A stretch of DNA of 64,000 nt from Kappaphycus alvarezii (lineage: Eukaryota > Rhodophyta > Florideophyceae > Gigartinales > Solieriaceae). Under the pieces are notes generated by a model. It was not told the origin of the DNA. It did no database searches and saw only the letters and a list, made by a program, of their open reading frames with translations. The position numbers and the translations under genes were made by a program. Shown in pieces: positions 33,876 to 45,091 of the stretch (position 1 is the first letter of the stretch; each line of letters begins with the position of its first letter). The DNA lies in NCBI GenBank assembly GCA_002205965.3, contig NADL03000451.1:2294001-2358000 (forward strand), given 5' to 3'.

Positions 33876-35804
33876 CTACCTGCTCAGCAAGGCGGTCGCT
33901 GTCTGTCCTAGGGCCACATAAGTCCACAGCCCAATCTGCGCGAGGACAATTTTCCGAGCCATATTCTGAGCCTTCAGTCTTCCGTTAAGCTCGCCCTGCG
34001 GAAGATCACCCCCAAAGCTCTCAAACGCATACTCATCTTCTGTTCTACTTGATATTACGTATTTCCGTGCGAGAGCCAACATGACGAAGGTCCATGCTTC
34101 CTCTTGGGCGACTTTTGTCGTTGCCTCCTCTACTTGGGTCAATGGCGAGTCCTCCGTCGCGTCCCCATTTTTCTTCCGCAAAGTTGCCGGTGAATGCCCC
34201 TCCAACACTTCCATCATTTCAACTGACAAATCTTCGTACTCTTCTTCGCCTAACCATTCCCGAAACGTACCCTCCATTCCCATCACTTGCTTTTGACCTA
34301 TACCATCTGTTTGCGTGGACACAGCTAAAGCTGATCGGTACAAATCGTCCAGTACTCCCAGAGTCCATTCTACCCATTCCGTACAATCTGAGTTGTTAGG
34401 TGGATTGTCCGCTGCAGAAAATGCTTGAAACATCTTCAGAGAAAAATGGCTTGCAGCTACCCTATCATCCTCGTCATCACCGTCCTCCTCCTCCTCTGCC
34501 GGAGCAACATCTTCACTGATATCTTCAACGTCTAACTGCACAGCCGTAGATCTGTTGTTATTCCTGGTTTCTATATCGCCCTCGATACCATTGCCACGAC
34601 TGTCATCTTTCTGCTGTCGAGGATCTTGCAACCCCTGTCCACCAATCGCTGCAACTAGATCACTATCAAAATTTATCGCTGTCCCCAAAGTGCGACCTGC
34701 GAAGGTGGAACGCACGGAGCTCACCAAATCTCGCATACGCATCCTCGTGGGGGCCAATTTCCAATTGCGCATTGAGATGAAATCTAGGGCAATAGCCTCG
34801 AGTCGATGTCTCAGTATAGCAAGCAAAAGCCAAACGTCAGCCCCAATGCTGACCTTATCACGCAGGGACTCTCTTAACATGGTGGCAATTAACAGGAAGC
34901 AGCTGGCAGCTGCCTCGTCGAGTTGCACGCCTTCACAAACCTTACCACTCGAAGTACCATGAATTATTTCTTGCCATACCTTTTCCACGTAATCATAAAA
35001 ATAGGGCAATGACCTGTGTGCACCGATCTTCTTCACCTCCCTCGCCAAGGATCTGTCAGATACCAGGGTAGACTCACCGACAAGGGCGCCCTGCATACTA
35101 CGCGAGTCAATCACCGGGACCTCCATGGCATCGAAGGAAACATCAACCTGGCCATTCTCATCCTCAGTTCTTCCCATGACCAGTCTCCAGCCTGGCATGC
35201 GAGTCGGGCACGGAAGCAAACGCCCCCACTGCCAACGCGGTGCAACGCCATCCCATGCAAAATAAAGGGGCGGATCGGATCGCGTCAGAACGGCAACTGA
35301 AACCGAGAAGGAAAGTGCCAAGACATCCCAGGACTGCGCCGCAACCATCCCCCAAACGCAAAGCGCCGACAAGGCTATACCAGGAAGCATGATCATGAGA
35401 TTGGCAGGTGATTCGGCGAACCAATCAAGGAAGCGTGCACGCGTTGGAACTCCATTGGTAGCGACAGATTCCTGCGGTCGGCGAGCAATGAAAACAAACG
35501 GAGCAAGTACACCAACAACCGGTAGGAGTCCTCCCAGGGCGCGGGCGTCATCCGGGAAAAAGCGAAAGGCTCCTGCGGCTCCAATGGCGGCGACAAGGCA
35601 GAGATTGAGAAAAAAGATGTGCATGCGAGCATAGTAGAGCCCTCGAAATTGTGAGAGGGAGACACGGCGCCAGGCACGAATGGCGGTTTGAGAAAGGACG
35701 ATTGCTGAGCCTGCGGCGCCAATGACAATGGCAGTTCCAGGGCTGAGAGGGACAGAGTCGGTGATGATGGGGTTCGACTCGGTTCCCAGCGTTTGGTTGT
35801 TCAT
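33876..35804 (-). CDS. uncharacterised multi-pass membrane protein, probable host gene
   Basis: This is an intact 642-codon frame, by far the longest in the window. Hydrophobic segments lie at about residues 24-42, 61-84, 90-108 and 136-174 (probably two spans), so the first quarter is a membrane domain of about four to five passes. A last hydrophobic stretch covers 619-640. The long middle is soluble; a Glu/Asp-rich block lies at 427-447 (around EEEEDGDDEDD). No enzyme motif is visible. The start at Met1 gives a short hydrophilic leader; the next Met is at 61 and would lose the first span. There are no introns or stops although all neighbours are decayed elements, so selection is likely. The function is unknown to me. 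Confidence 0.8.
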   Translation of the reverse strand: MNNQTLGTESNPIITDSVPLSPGTAIVIGAAGSAIVLSQTAIRAWRRVSLSQFRGLYYARMHIFFLNLCLVAAIGAAGAFRFFPDDARALGGLLPVVGVLAPFVFIARRPQESVATNGVPTRARFLDWFAESPANLMIMLPGIALSALCVWGMVAAQSWDVLALSFSVSVAVLTRSDPPLYFAWDGVAPRWQWGRLLPCPTRMPGWRLVMGRTEDENGQVDVSFDAMEVPVIDSRSMQGALVGESTLVSDRSLAREVKKIGAHRSLPYFYDYVEKVWQEIIHGTSSGKVCEGVQLDEAAASCFLLIATMLRESLRDKVSIGADVWLLLAILRHRLEAIALDFISMRNWKLAPTRMRMRDLVSSVRSTFAGRTLGTAINFDSDLVAAIGGQGLQDPRQQKDDSRGNGIEGDIETRNNNRSTAVQLDVEDISEDVAPAEEEEDGDDEDDRVAASHFSLKMFQAFSAADNPPNNSDCTEWVEWTLGVLDDLYRSALAVSTQTDGIGQKQVMGMEGTFREWLGEEEYEDLSVEMMEVLEGHSPATLRKKNGDATEDSPLTQVEEATTKVAQEEAWTFVMLALARKYVISSRTEDEYAFESFGGDLPQGELNGRLKAQNMARKIVLAQIGLWTYVALGQTATALLSR

Positions 35805-36307
35805 TCTTCGTAAGCTTGGGGGTGAAGGGTGAAATGAGTTGCGAATGTGGGGTTGCGAACGATTCCTTCAGTCGTTGAGGTGATGAAGTTGTTAGTTCAG
35901 CAACGCTTGTGGGAATTCGGCCAATGTCGCAGTCATTGCAACGACTTTTTCTTTGATCCGCAAGACTTGATTCTATTGGCATTGCTGGTTGGACAACAAG
36001 ACCACTCTGGTAGTAAGTCCTGAACTGACCATGCGCAACGCCTTGCTTTGCCCTACTCTAGCTCTAGCCAAGGGCTATAGATGTGTGTGTATACTGTACA
36101 GTACCAAAGTATGGACACGATGCAGCCTGTGTAGTGCATTGTCGCTCGCAGCGGAACTACTGACAGAATATTGTAGAAGCCAGTAATGTACTACTGTACT
36201 GTACTGTACTGTACTGTTCCTAGTGATAAAAACTGTGATAGACTCTGAATTTAAGGCAGTGAATTTGAACTCCAGAAGACAGCACGGCAAGTACTGTACA
36301 ACAGAAA
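35805..36307. other. upstream region of the membrane-protein gene and LINE1c junction
   Basis: It holds the 5' flank of the minus-strand gene, then (36185-36300) a cluster of GTACTGTAC-type motifs immediately before the truncated LINE1 copy. No ORF is supported. Confidence 0.45.
36193..36217. repeat. (ACTGT)5 microsatellite
   Basis: Five perfect tandem ACTGT units, with a further GTAC-containing motif nearby. Confidence 0.95.
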
Positions 36308-38010
36308 TTGCGGGGCGAACTCAGCTTAGTCTACACAGATGGTATGCCGATGACTGCACCCTCATAGGCACTCATAAGGAGCTCGACAAAGCAATCCAGA
36401 TTCTCAGTGTCAGGGGACCCGATCACGGATTGCATTTGAACCCGGCGAAAACACGTCTCTTCTGGCCGCGCCAGCCTGACAACCGTACATCGCCACTGTT
36501 GCACCGCTTCCCTACAGATAACTTTTCCACTGAAGGCATCGACCTCCTCGGCGCCCCAATTGGAACGCCCCAATTCATGGAAAACTTTCTCACTGAGAAA
36601 ATCAGCGGCTGTAAGAACACTCTATCGCTGATCGACGGTATCGGAGACGCTCCTACTCGGTTTCATCTTCACCGAGTATGTGCCTCGGCATACAAGCTTC
36701 AACATGTGATGAAGCTAACGCCGCCGGATGTGTCCACTGCCATTACAATGAGATTTGATGAAGAACGGTTGGAATTCTACTCGCGCTCCAATAATGTGCA
36801 GATGACCGGTGCAGTTCGACAGCAGGTATCCTTACCTCTGCGATATGGCGGCCATGGCTTCACACCTGTTGCGACGCTCAATATCGCAGCGTATGCGGCG
36901 AGCATTATTGAAGCCGAGCAACTGCGATGCCCTGACGAGCCCGATGCTTTAGAACACCGTGAGTATAGGTACGCGGAAGCGGATGGACACCTTCGGGACT
37001 TTGTACGACAGCTCCAAGCATCCTTTCCGAACCAACAAGGCAGTCTTCCAGAAGCACTGACAGCGGCCAGCCTTGCTGCCAAGCCCGATAATCCACACAA
37101 CGTTCTATATCGAGCCTGGTGCGAGTCGGCAGCAAAGTCCTTCCGGAAGGATGATGAATGGGCGAGATTCCCCAACCCCGCAACGCACTCGGAAGAAGAT
37201 ATTCGGCGAAGGATTCGCCGCCAAGCATACATGGGGACGCCTGCAGCAGCGTTCCTGACTGCGCATCCGTCTGCGGTCAACCGAACGTACGACGAGATGT
37301 GGACAGTAATGCTCCGTCGCCATCTGGGAGTGCCCGTATTTGATGACACTGCTCCTCTGCGGTGCGCGGAGTGCCACAGGCCCATGGACGCTCTAGGAGA
37401 CCATGCAGCAGACTTATGCAACAAAGGTCTCGGATGGACCAACCGTCACACAGCGGTGGTAAAGGTACTTGGCCGAGAGCTGTTCAAGGCAGCAGGATTC
37501 AGCGTTCAATACGAAGTGAAGTACCTACTTCCTGGACTGAACGCGCGACCCGCGGACATTCTGGTGTACCCAAGGTCTGATGCAACAAACACCCAGTCCC
37601 CTCTCCCAGTGGCGTATGACGTGACTGTATCATCCCCGTTCCAAGAGAGCTATAAGTCAATGGCAGCACGAGAAGCGCGAGCTGTTGCAAACGCAGCAGG
37701 AAAGCGGAAGAAGAGAGACTTAGCTACGAAAGTGGCAGCGATTCCAGGCGAGCCAATGCCGGGACGATCAAGGCTAGGATGGGATTTTGTACCACTAGCC
37801 TTCGACTCGTTAGGAACACCCTCTTTAGAAACATCCAGGGTTATAGAGACATACGCGGCAGCAGTAGCGTCTCGTAGCGGATGCTCGACTGGGGGAGTGA
37901 AGACTCGCCTGTATCAGAAGCTTAGCTACTCAATTTGGTCAACATGTGCAGCATCCGTAATTTGTCGCGCACCGCAACACGCAGAGCTTAGTCACCCAAT
38001 TCCAACTTAA
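36308..38010 (+). mobile_element. LINE1 copy c: 5'-truncated, long open frame
   Basis: The LINE part begins just upstream of the RT active site, HRWYADD with YADD at 36343-36354, and stays open to 38010. In order come KTRLFWPRQP, LLGAPIGTPQF, RFHLHRVCASAYKL, VRQQVSLPLRYGGHGF and a linker. The zinc motif CX2CX9HX4C has Cys codons at 37363 and 37372, His at 37402 and Cys at 37417. The endonuclease has WTNRHTAVVK, RPADILV (Asp 37555-37557) and VAYDVTVSSPF (Asp 37618-37620). The tail is ETYAAAVASRSGCSTGGV. The presumed endonuclease and RT acids are all kept. The first 30 or so codons of the open frame are flanking host sequence, so this is a dead-on-arrival truncated insertion despite its clean frame. 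Confidence 0.88.
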
Positions 38011-39017
38011 TTTTAAGTACTTTGCAACGTTGCACATTTGGACTGTACACCAATGATAAAAGACGAACCCCGAAAGTACTGTACCTACAAGTGACCCAAT
38101 TGAGTGAGACACTGTAATCCCCTAGTCACTGTAATGGTAGAAATCTCCCAGGGTACACGAGACACCTTAGCCTACTTAAGTTACTCGTCCGTCTCCGTGG
38201 GTGCAGTACCATCGGATAAGGATCATTACAACTATCATTACATTTGCGTCATCCACGACTCTATGCACGACTTAGTATTCCAGACCTCAAAAACAAATGT
38301 AGTCTACGCTCGCAGGGGGTGGAGACTGTCCTGAAACCCGTCTTGTTGAGTCTCTTTTAGCTTGTACAACCAAAATAATGACGTAAGAGAAAAATAGTAG
38401 ATTTGAACAAATGATTTTAATAATGAAGGGCTAGCGCTGTCAGTACGGCAACTACTACGGACTCCTAAGGTCAACGTAGTATTTTTTCTTCAAAAAAAAT
38501 TGTGCCTACAGAGGAAGACGGAGTTGGATGTGGGAGGAAGGGTAAAGTACAGTACTGTAATCTCGATGATCTGATCTGACTGTAAATTCGGATCAGAAGG
38601 ATCAAATCCAAAATGTATTAGAATCAGCACTGCATGGAATAAACAATGTACGAGTACAATAAAATGAGTAATCGACAGAGACCTTTGCGAGTTTGGGTGC
38701 TTTACTGATAGGGATGCAGGACGGCTATTTCCCGAAGACTATGGGGAACAGGCTGTTCTTCGGAAAAACATTAGAAAAGTTCCAATTTGCCGTTGCCTCT
38801 TTTCGAGACGACACGTACAGTACAATACTGTCTATATGGAAACATCTAAATTATAGCCGGTCGTGACATGTCGTACGAATATGCGCGGTAAGCCGGCCAC
38901 AAAACTCAGCTTTGGCTCAAATCCTCTACTATATATCCGCCATAGCACTGTCCTCGAGGCACACTTTTGTCGGTATGTATTTCTTTGTCATACAAGGGGA
39001 ATTTTTGGGTTATTTTG
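38011..39017. other. no gene recognised
   Basis: Spacer between LINE1c and the copia-1 left LTR. The LINE 3' untranslated end is in the first part but no poly(A) or simple-repeat tail is clear. Several GTACTGTAC-like motifs occur (38078-38085, 38544-38556, 38812-38820). Confidence 0.4.
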
Positions 39018-39250
39018 CCAGGAATAGTTTCTGTACGGTGCTAGACGTTGGATAATAATGACCCACGAGGGGCTGAGCTGGGTCCGGCTGAGGGGACCAG
39101 AATTTACTTACAGTATGACAATAGTCGTGGGTGGAAATGTAAGGAACAAGGACCGCGCAGGGTGAAACGACCGTGGAGAGTCAAAATAAAAGGAGGCGAG
39201 CGATGTCGCCGTAGGTCACCGAAGCGAGCGGTGACACAGATCACCGTCAT
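39018..39250 (+). repeat. copia-1 left LTR
   Basis: The segment CCAGGAAT...GTGACACAG...CA matches 45092-45310; both copies share blocks such as ACCAGAATTTACTTACA and GTCAAAATAAAAGGAGGCGA. The sequence right after it (TGGTAGCATC) is where a primer-binding site would be expected. Confidence 0.75.
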
Positions 39251-39329
39251 GTGGTAGCATCAATTTGGGAAAGGAATCAATTGCCACCATAAAACACGGC
39301 TTTTTACTATGATCGCAGTCGACTGCGTC

Positions 39330-40415
39330 ACGAGTCTGGCCAAGTTGTCGGGCGCCAAGTATTTCATCAATTGGATAAAATATGTCAGGGCTTGCATTTG
39401 TCGGGATGACATTAACCTTTACAGACTCGATGATCGTCCTGCAGTACTAATGCCAACCGACGATATTCAAGTATAGAGGAAGAAGATGATCAATTATTGT
39501 GCTCTCGTTGACCAACGGTACAGTGGCTCAACCGGTGCATATCATTGATGATGATGCAAGGACTGGAAAAGGACTTTGGGATGCTTTAGCCAAGCTTTAC
39601 ACTGCTTCAAACTATTAGAGTGCCATCAACTTACAGCAATAATTAGAAGCTCTGCAGTGCAAGATAGAGACCAAGTTCGAGAATCACCTCAACAATTTCT
39701 ATGAGATCTAGTCTATCTTGCCTTTTTCGACAAGTATTTGACCGAAAAAATCAAGAAGGACAAGATAATTCGCAAGCTCCCGGAATAATTCCCACCGATC
39801 GCCATGTTTCCAAGCAAAATAAGTCTTGAAGAAATTATCACGGCGATTCAAACGGAACTGTCAAAGTTGAAATTCGCGAAGGAAGTTAAGATCCAAGTTC
39901 AAGTCCTCACGGCAGCAGCTGCGAGCGCAGGTGAATCCGGGACATCCTCCGGAAGAGTTGAAAAGAAGATAAAGGAAGAAGGCATCTGTTGGGCGTGTGG
40001 GAAACAAGGACATTTGCGAAGGAGTATTTGCACTGTCAGGACGATTAAGGAAGTCGTGGAAGAGTTAGGCTCAATCGACGGCGTGAGCGGGGTTGTCGTG
40101 GACGAGGTCGAAACAGGGGCAGGTGTTGAGTGGGGTTCTTCAAGTAGTATACTTCTTCTTACATTCACGAACAGCCCCAACTACAGTACCTATCTCCACC
40201 GGGCCAAGATGCTCAAGAGATGCGGAAAGGTCACCTTGAATACACCAGAAACCAAGAAAATAATTGTTAGAGTGATCTGCGTTCTGATCAAAGGCCCAAT
40301 TAACGCCAGGAATCTACTCAAGGAAATATTATGTGTTTTTGAGGCCGTGTCGAGCATAAAAACTGGAAGCGATGGACTGTACAGTCTTTACATGAAAGGA
40401 AGGATCCAGGTGTGA
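39330..40415 (+). pseudogene. copia-1 gag
   Basis: In changing frames, FINWIKYVRACICRDDINLY and GLWDALAKLYTASN follow the UBN2-type gag pattern of copia elements, as does HLNNFYEI later. The 203-codon frame at 39804-40415 contains the zinc knuckle CWACGKQGHLRRSIC (CX2CX4HX4C), near 39990. After the knuckle the frame goes into protease-like territory (MLKRCGKVTLNTPET) without a clear DSG motif. Stops and shifts occur before 39804. Confidence 0.7.
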
Positions 40416-40757
40416 TACTTGAACAGCTTGTGATATTGCAAACGTCTCGTATTCTTCCTATCGCACGTCTCCTGATCGAACCGAAATTGATCTTGGCCTG
40501 CAATGGCATCGATAGACTAGCCATCCATTGGTAGGCAGTTATATGAAGTTTTTATAAACTTTTGTTGACGTTCTGAGGTTTCCAAAGAGTGTGTTGATGA
40601 ATTTAAGTTTCAATTCTCGTGTACTTTCCAAGGAAAAGACGGAAACAATCCAGTCGAGTCAAAGGAGGACAGTAAATGCTCTAATTGGTCCACCTGGACA
40701 ACTCTGGTAAGATGTATACTCAATCGGTAGGCGAAAACAACTATTAAATAGGAGTTT

Positions 40758-41280
40758 TTGATGATTGAACCACGAATTCTGACGTTTACTTTACAAAGAA
40801 TATGGATCAATGGATTCCAGCAATCAAGCGTTACAAGATGCGATCTGAAAATGAACCAGGCTTCAAGCCACAGAATTTTCGTTTGGATCAAGCGGGAGAG
40901 AACATTGCAACTGGCATCAAGCATTTTTGCTTCAAACGCAAGATTCCTCTGGAGTACTGACCTTTCCATGATCCTCAGGGAAATGGAATTGTTTAAATAT
41001 TCATGCAAAAGTTGGGGATGGGGGCAAAGGATGTTGCTATTTTCGTCAAAATCTGAAGAAAACATGTGGAGGAAGGCAAGTATCATGCAAAATCGCTTTT
41101 CAATCGTCTGCCGTCGGATAAACTCAACGACCTAATAAAATTTTGTGTTGGACCAGAATTGACTTCAGAAACCTTCTGGAGCTCGGTCAGCAAGGTTTTA
41201 CATTTCTATATTAATCGGATCAATCGGATAATCGGAGGAAATAGAAGTTTTCGCTTTGCGCGATTTAGGGCAAGTCTATA
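40758..41280 (+). pseudogene. copia-1 integrase fragment
   Basis: In the frame of 40805-41280, NFRLDQAGENIATGIKHFCF and PFHDPQGNGI match the second catalytic Asp region and the PQ.NG segment before the Glu of copia integrases. Stops follow, then SLFNRLPSDKLNDLIKF. The N-terminal HHCC zinc region and first Asp are not visible; the stretch 40440-40757 is too decayed to read. Confidence 0.65.
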
Positions 41281-41607
41281 GGGCTAGACAGTAAGGAAGC
41301 TTTCTAACAAGTTCGAATTATAGAGACGAACAGAATCATTTGCGTTCGACGACAAGAATTTTGCTCCTGCAGTGCAGAGAAGCTATCGAGTATTTCTAAC
41401 CTTCTTGATGCCAAATCTTGACGACGTGAAATGGAAAATAGGCGAAGTATTTCAAACCTGTCATTTTGCCATAAATTTCACAGTAGTGATCTCCAAAGGA
41501 AATCACAACGACCTCCGCTCACCTTTAAAATTCCAGAAAGCCATCAAGTCTGCAAAATGACTGGAGGAAATTGATCGTGAGTAAAAGTCTCTTCAACGTC
41601 ATAAAAA

Positions 41608-43110
41608 ATGGGTGTACACTCGTCTAATCCAAATATGGATCCTGTACCTAATACATGGGTATTTCAGTTGAATCCTCTCGGTATTGCGGCAAAGAACATT
41701 TCGCACAAGGCATCGTGTGTAGTACGTGGAGGTCAGCAAAATTCTGGAATTGATTTTCATTCTGAGAGCTTATATGCATCAGTGGCCTCTCAGGACGCGA
41801 TCCGTATGATATTGGTCATCGCCGCAGCTGAATTACTAGTCGAGGGAGGAGGGTATGTTAGTAATGCATACCTAAACGGAGATATCGACATACCGAAAAT
41901 CATTGAACAACCCACAGACTCTACTGGAATCCAAAAAATGCCTGGTGATGTTTGTGCTCATCAAAAGTCAATGTATGGTACGAAGCAAGCTGAAAATATT
42001 TGGGGGCCATTGTTGGTCAAGGTTTTTTGAATTTGAAATTTTGCAGTCAAACGTTGATGCGTGTGTGTTATTCAAGATGGTTCAGAATCACTTCATATTG
42101 CTTCCAATTGTTGTTGACGAAATGATGTTTGCGACAAACTCAATAAATTTCCTGAACTACACCAAAGAGAAAATATTCAAGCATTTTGGGATCAATTTAT
42201 TTAAAAAGATGAATTTTTCATCGGCTGGTAAGTAGACCAACATGAACAGGGTATCACTATCTCTCAGGAAAGGTACACTGAGGAAATTATTCAGCACCAT
42301 GGTCTTGGAGAAGCAAATGGATCCTCGATGGCTTTTCCAACGGATGCAGATTTGTCTTTCATGAAACATGAGGGCAATGCATTGGGACATAGAGCTTACT
42401 TCAACTACCGCTCAACTGTAGGAGAACTTTTTTTCTTTGCAGTCTGCACGCTGTTGCGGCTCTTGCACGACAATTTCATGCTCCTACGGTACTTCATCTT
42501 AGATATCTCAAGTGCTTGTTTATACATCTTTTCGGCACAAAAGTTTTGTCTATTTACTGCCTAAGGCTACCAAATAGATTAGAGGACATCTCGTTACAGT
42601 CCTCTGCAGATGCCGACTGCGCTTGGGACAAAGGAGACCGTAAGTTAGCTACTGGGTACTTTGTTACTATTGGCGGCTTCCCAGTCAGCTGAAAGAGCAA
42701 GAAGGAAACAATTTACGCAATAAGCTCTGCGGAGGCAGAATGTGTGTTTTGTCATTTTGTGCAAAGGAGTTGACACTAATTCAGAACTTATTCTCTGAGC
42801 TTACGAAATTTCAGGCTTTGGAAGAGACAACAGTTTTTCTGACGACCGTCGTATCTGTTGAAAATACGGCTGATATTTCGATTGCGACCAACGACCAAAT
42901 TGGCACAAATGACAATCTCATCAGTGTGAAGTAACATCATGTTAAGGATCTCGTTCTACCACAGTGATAAATTTGGAATGCATCCCAAACTTTCTTCAAG
43001 TTGCAGACATCCTTACGAAAGTGGTAAATATGAGAACGATGCAAATGCACCGCAGAAATTTACTAGCAAAAGAAAATCAGCCGCTTTTAGAATTTGGGGT
43101 AACGAAACTA
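41608..43110 (+). pseudogene. copia-1 reverse transcriptase and RNase H
   Basis: RT: NTWVFQLNPLGIAAKN, SQDAIRMILVIAAAELL, YVSNAYLNGDIDIPKIIEQP and SMYGTKQAENIWGPL are the usual copia blocks in order. The YVDD box reads VVDE (42110-42121), so the active site is lost. RNase H: SSADADCAWDKGDRKLATGY near 42600, then KKETIYAISSAEAECV, and the terminal LECIPNFLQVADILTKV near 42970-43020. Frame changes fall at about 42010 and 42240, with more after. It ends where the LINE1 insertion begins. Confidence 0.85.
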
Positions 43111-43361
43111 CAATTTGTCGACAGCAAGTACACTTTAGACAAAAAGAAGTCGTATAATCGTTGCAGTGAAGTGCGTGCCGTTTCAGGCAGCGCCTCTTCG
43201 CAATTTGTTCGATTAACAATTGACACTTCTGCTCCCACTGTAATTGGAGATGTCACTGGCCCTCAATTCGCTTGCGAGGTCAGCACTGCTGGTGAAACGG
43301 AGACCTTTCGTCGGTATTTATAGCGGGCACTTTCAAAACTTAATTTTATTCCCTCTTGCAG

Positions 43362-44881
43362 AATGCTCGCGGGACGGCTTTCCGCTTCTAGGGGCCCCCA
43401 TTGGGAACAAAGCGTTCACGGAGAGTTTTCTCCGGTCCAAGATTGCTCAGTGCCGCCGGACCCTGGACTGCCTCCTGCTGGTCCGCGACGCCCGCGCCCG
43501 GTTCCACATGCACCGGATCTGTGCCTCTGCATGCCTCCTATCGCATGCATTCAAGCTCTCAGATCCGCGCTTAGCAGAGTCCGCCGCAGAAGAATTTGAT
43601 GATCTACAACGGTCATCATATGAAAAGTTACACGGCATAGCTCTCACGGACCGAGCCTGGGACCAAGTCTGCCTCCCGATGCACCTCGGAGGTCAGGGCT
43701 TCGAAAGCATCGCCTCGTGCCTCCACAGCGCTGCCGCCGCCAGCATAATTGATGCTGCGCCCGCACGGCAGCGAACTTCCGTATACGCCACGCCGCGTGC
43801 TTGTGCACTTGCTTCTGGCCGCTACCGCGGCGACCGGTCCTTCCTCCTCCGTCAGGCTGGGCCTTCTCTCCGCCGTTTCGCCCTCTCCATCCCCGGGATA
43901 GTCGACCTTTCCACCCTTGACCCTCCAACTCTAGCTGCTTCACCCACCAACACTCTAACCCTTCTCAAACGGGTGCAGCAAGAGGCGCAGGCAAGAGTAC
44001 ATTGGCACGAAGACTCCTGGGCGAATGCCCCAAACCCGACCGCACACAGCGACGCCGACATTCGAAATCGCATCCGTGGCTTAGCGTTCCGCCGCAGCCC
44101 CGCTGCGGCGTTTCTCTTCGCTCACCCCACGGCAGCTGCGAAGGTCCACACCACACACTGGCAGACCATGCTCCGCCGTCACCTCGGACTGCCAGTGTAT
44201 GATGACTCCATGCCCCTCAACTGCCACCACTGTGACCACCCCTTGGACACCCTCGGGGATCACGCCGCCGACCTCTGCTGCCCTGGTTTCGGCCGTCGAC
44301 ACCGCCATAACTCGCTCTGTAATGCGATTGCGACACACGTTACCCGCGCCGCGGGTCTGGATACTCGGCATGAGGTTCCGTTCCTCGTCCCGGCCACTGA
44401 GCTCCGGCCCGCCGATATCCTTGTACAACCGCCCCCAACCCCGGAAGGCGCAACTTTGCGCCCCATTGCCTGTAAAATCACTGTCGTCTCACCGTTTAAG
44501 GCCGCAGTTCGCACCAAGGCGACCCAGGTTGCCGGAGGCGCTGCTGAACTGGCGGCCCGCGATAAGGTCACAACCCTGGAACGCAACATCGCCCGACGCC
44601 TCCCCGCTCCCTCAACTGGTCCATCTTCTGCGCCTTACACGCCGAACTTCACTTTTCGACCTCTGGCGTTTGATTCCCTAGGTGCCCCTTCCCCTGGAAC
44701 TATTGCATTTATCGAGGAGTTAGTTCCGCGGATCGCGTCCAAGTGTCACTCGACAGTTGGCGTTATCCGCCGCCGTATCTACCAGCGACTGAGTTGCACC
44801 CACTGGTCATCCATCGCTGAAGCTATCCTGTCGCGAGCCCCGATGCGCTTGGACGACGAAGCACACCCGGTTAGATATTAA
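43362..44881 (+). mobile_element. LINE1 copy d: young-looking truncated insertion inside copia-1
   Basis: LINE sequence begins near ECSRDGFPLLGAPIGNKAF and is open to 44881, about 505 codons, fused in frame to 39 codons of copia tail (frame start 43244). It has RFHMHRICASACLLSHAFKL, the zinc motif CHHCDHPLDTLGDHAADLC, FGRRHRHNSLC and RPADILV (Asp 44414-44416). Where copies a and c have Asp after the next strand, this copy has Lys (44474-44476; PIACKITVVSPF), so the endonuclease should be dead. There is no RT active site. It is visibly more GC-rich than the copia around it. A 3' tail of about 160 bp separates it from the right LTR. Confidence 0.88.
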
Positions 44882-45091
44882 CCGTATAGTTAGGACGTGC
44901 GCAGTCCCCAGTAAATACTGAACGCATTAAACTTCTTTCTATTTGTTGCAACATAAGGTTTACACGTTAGATTTTGTTTTTGAAATTCTGCGACGGGCCC
45001 GGTTCGATCCTGAACGAATAATATTGGTGAATTTTTTTTTCTGTTCTTCGAAGAGTCATTGAAAAGTGGGGGACAGAACCGATAACAGGTA

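Noticed and set aside
34555-34962. 135-codon plus frame inside the membrane-protein gene
   Set aside because: Antisense shadow; composition is that expected from the complement of the minus gene.
36777-37442. 221-codon minus frame inside LINE1c
   Set aside because: Antisense shadow of a long GC-rich LINE frame with clear zinc and endonuclease motifs.
44999-45025. GGTTCGATCC, resembling a tRNA T loop
   Set aside because: The flanking bases do not form a T stem, and no acceptor or anticodon arm is found.
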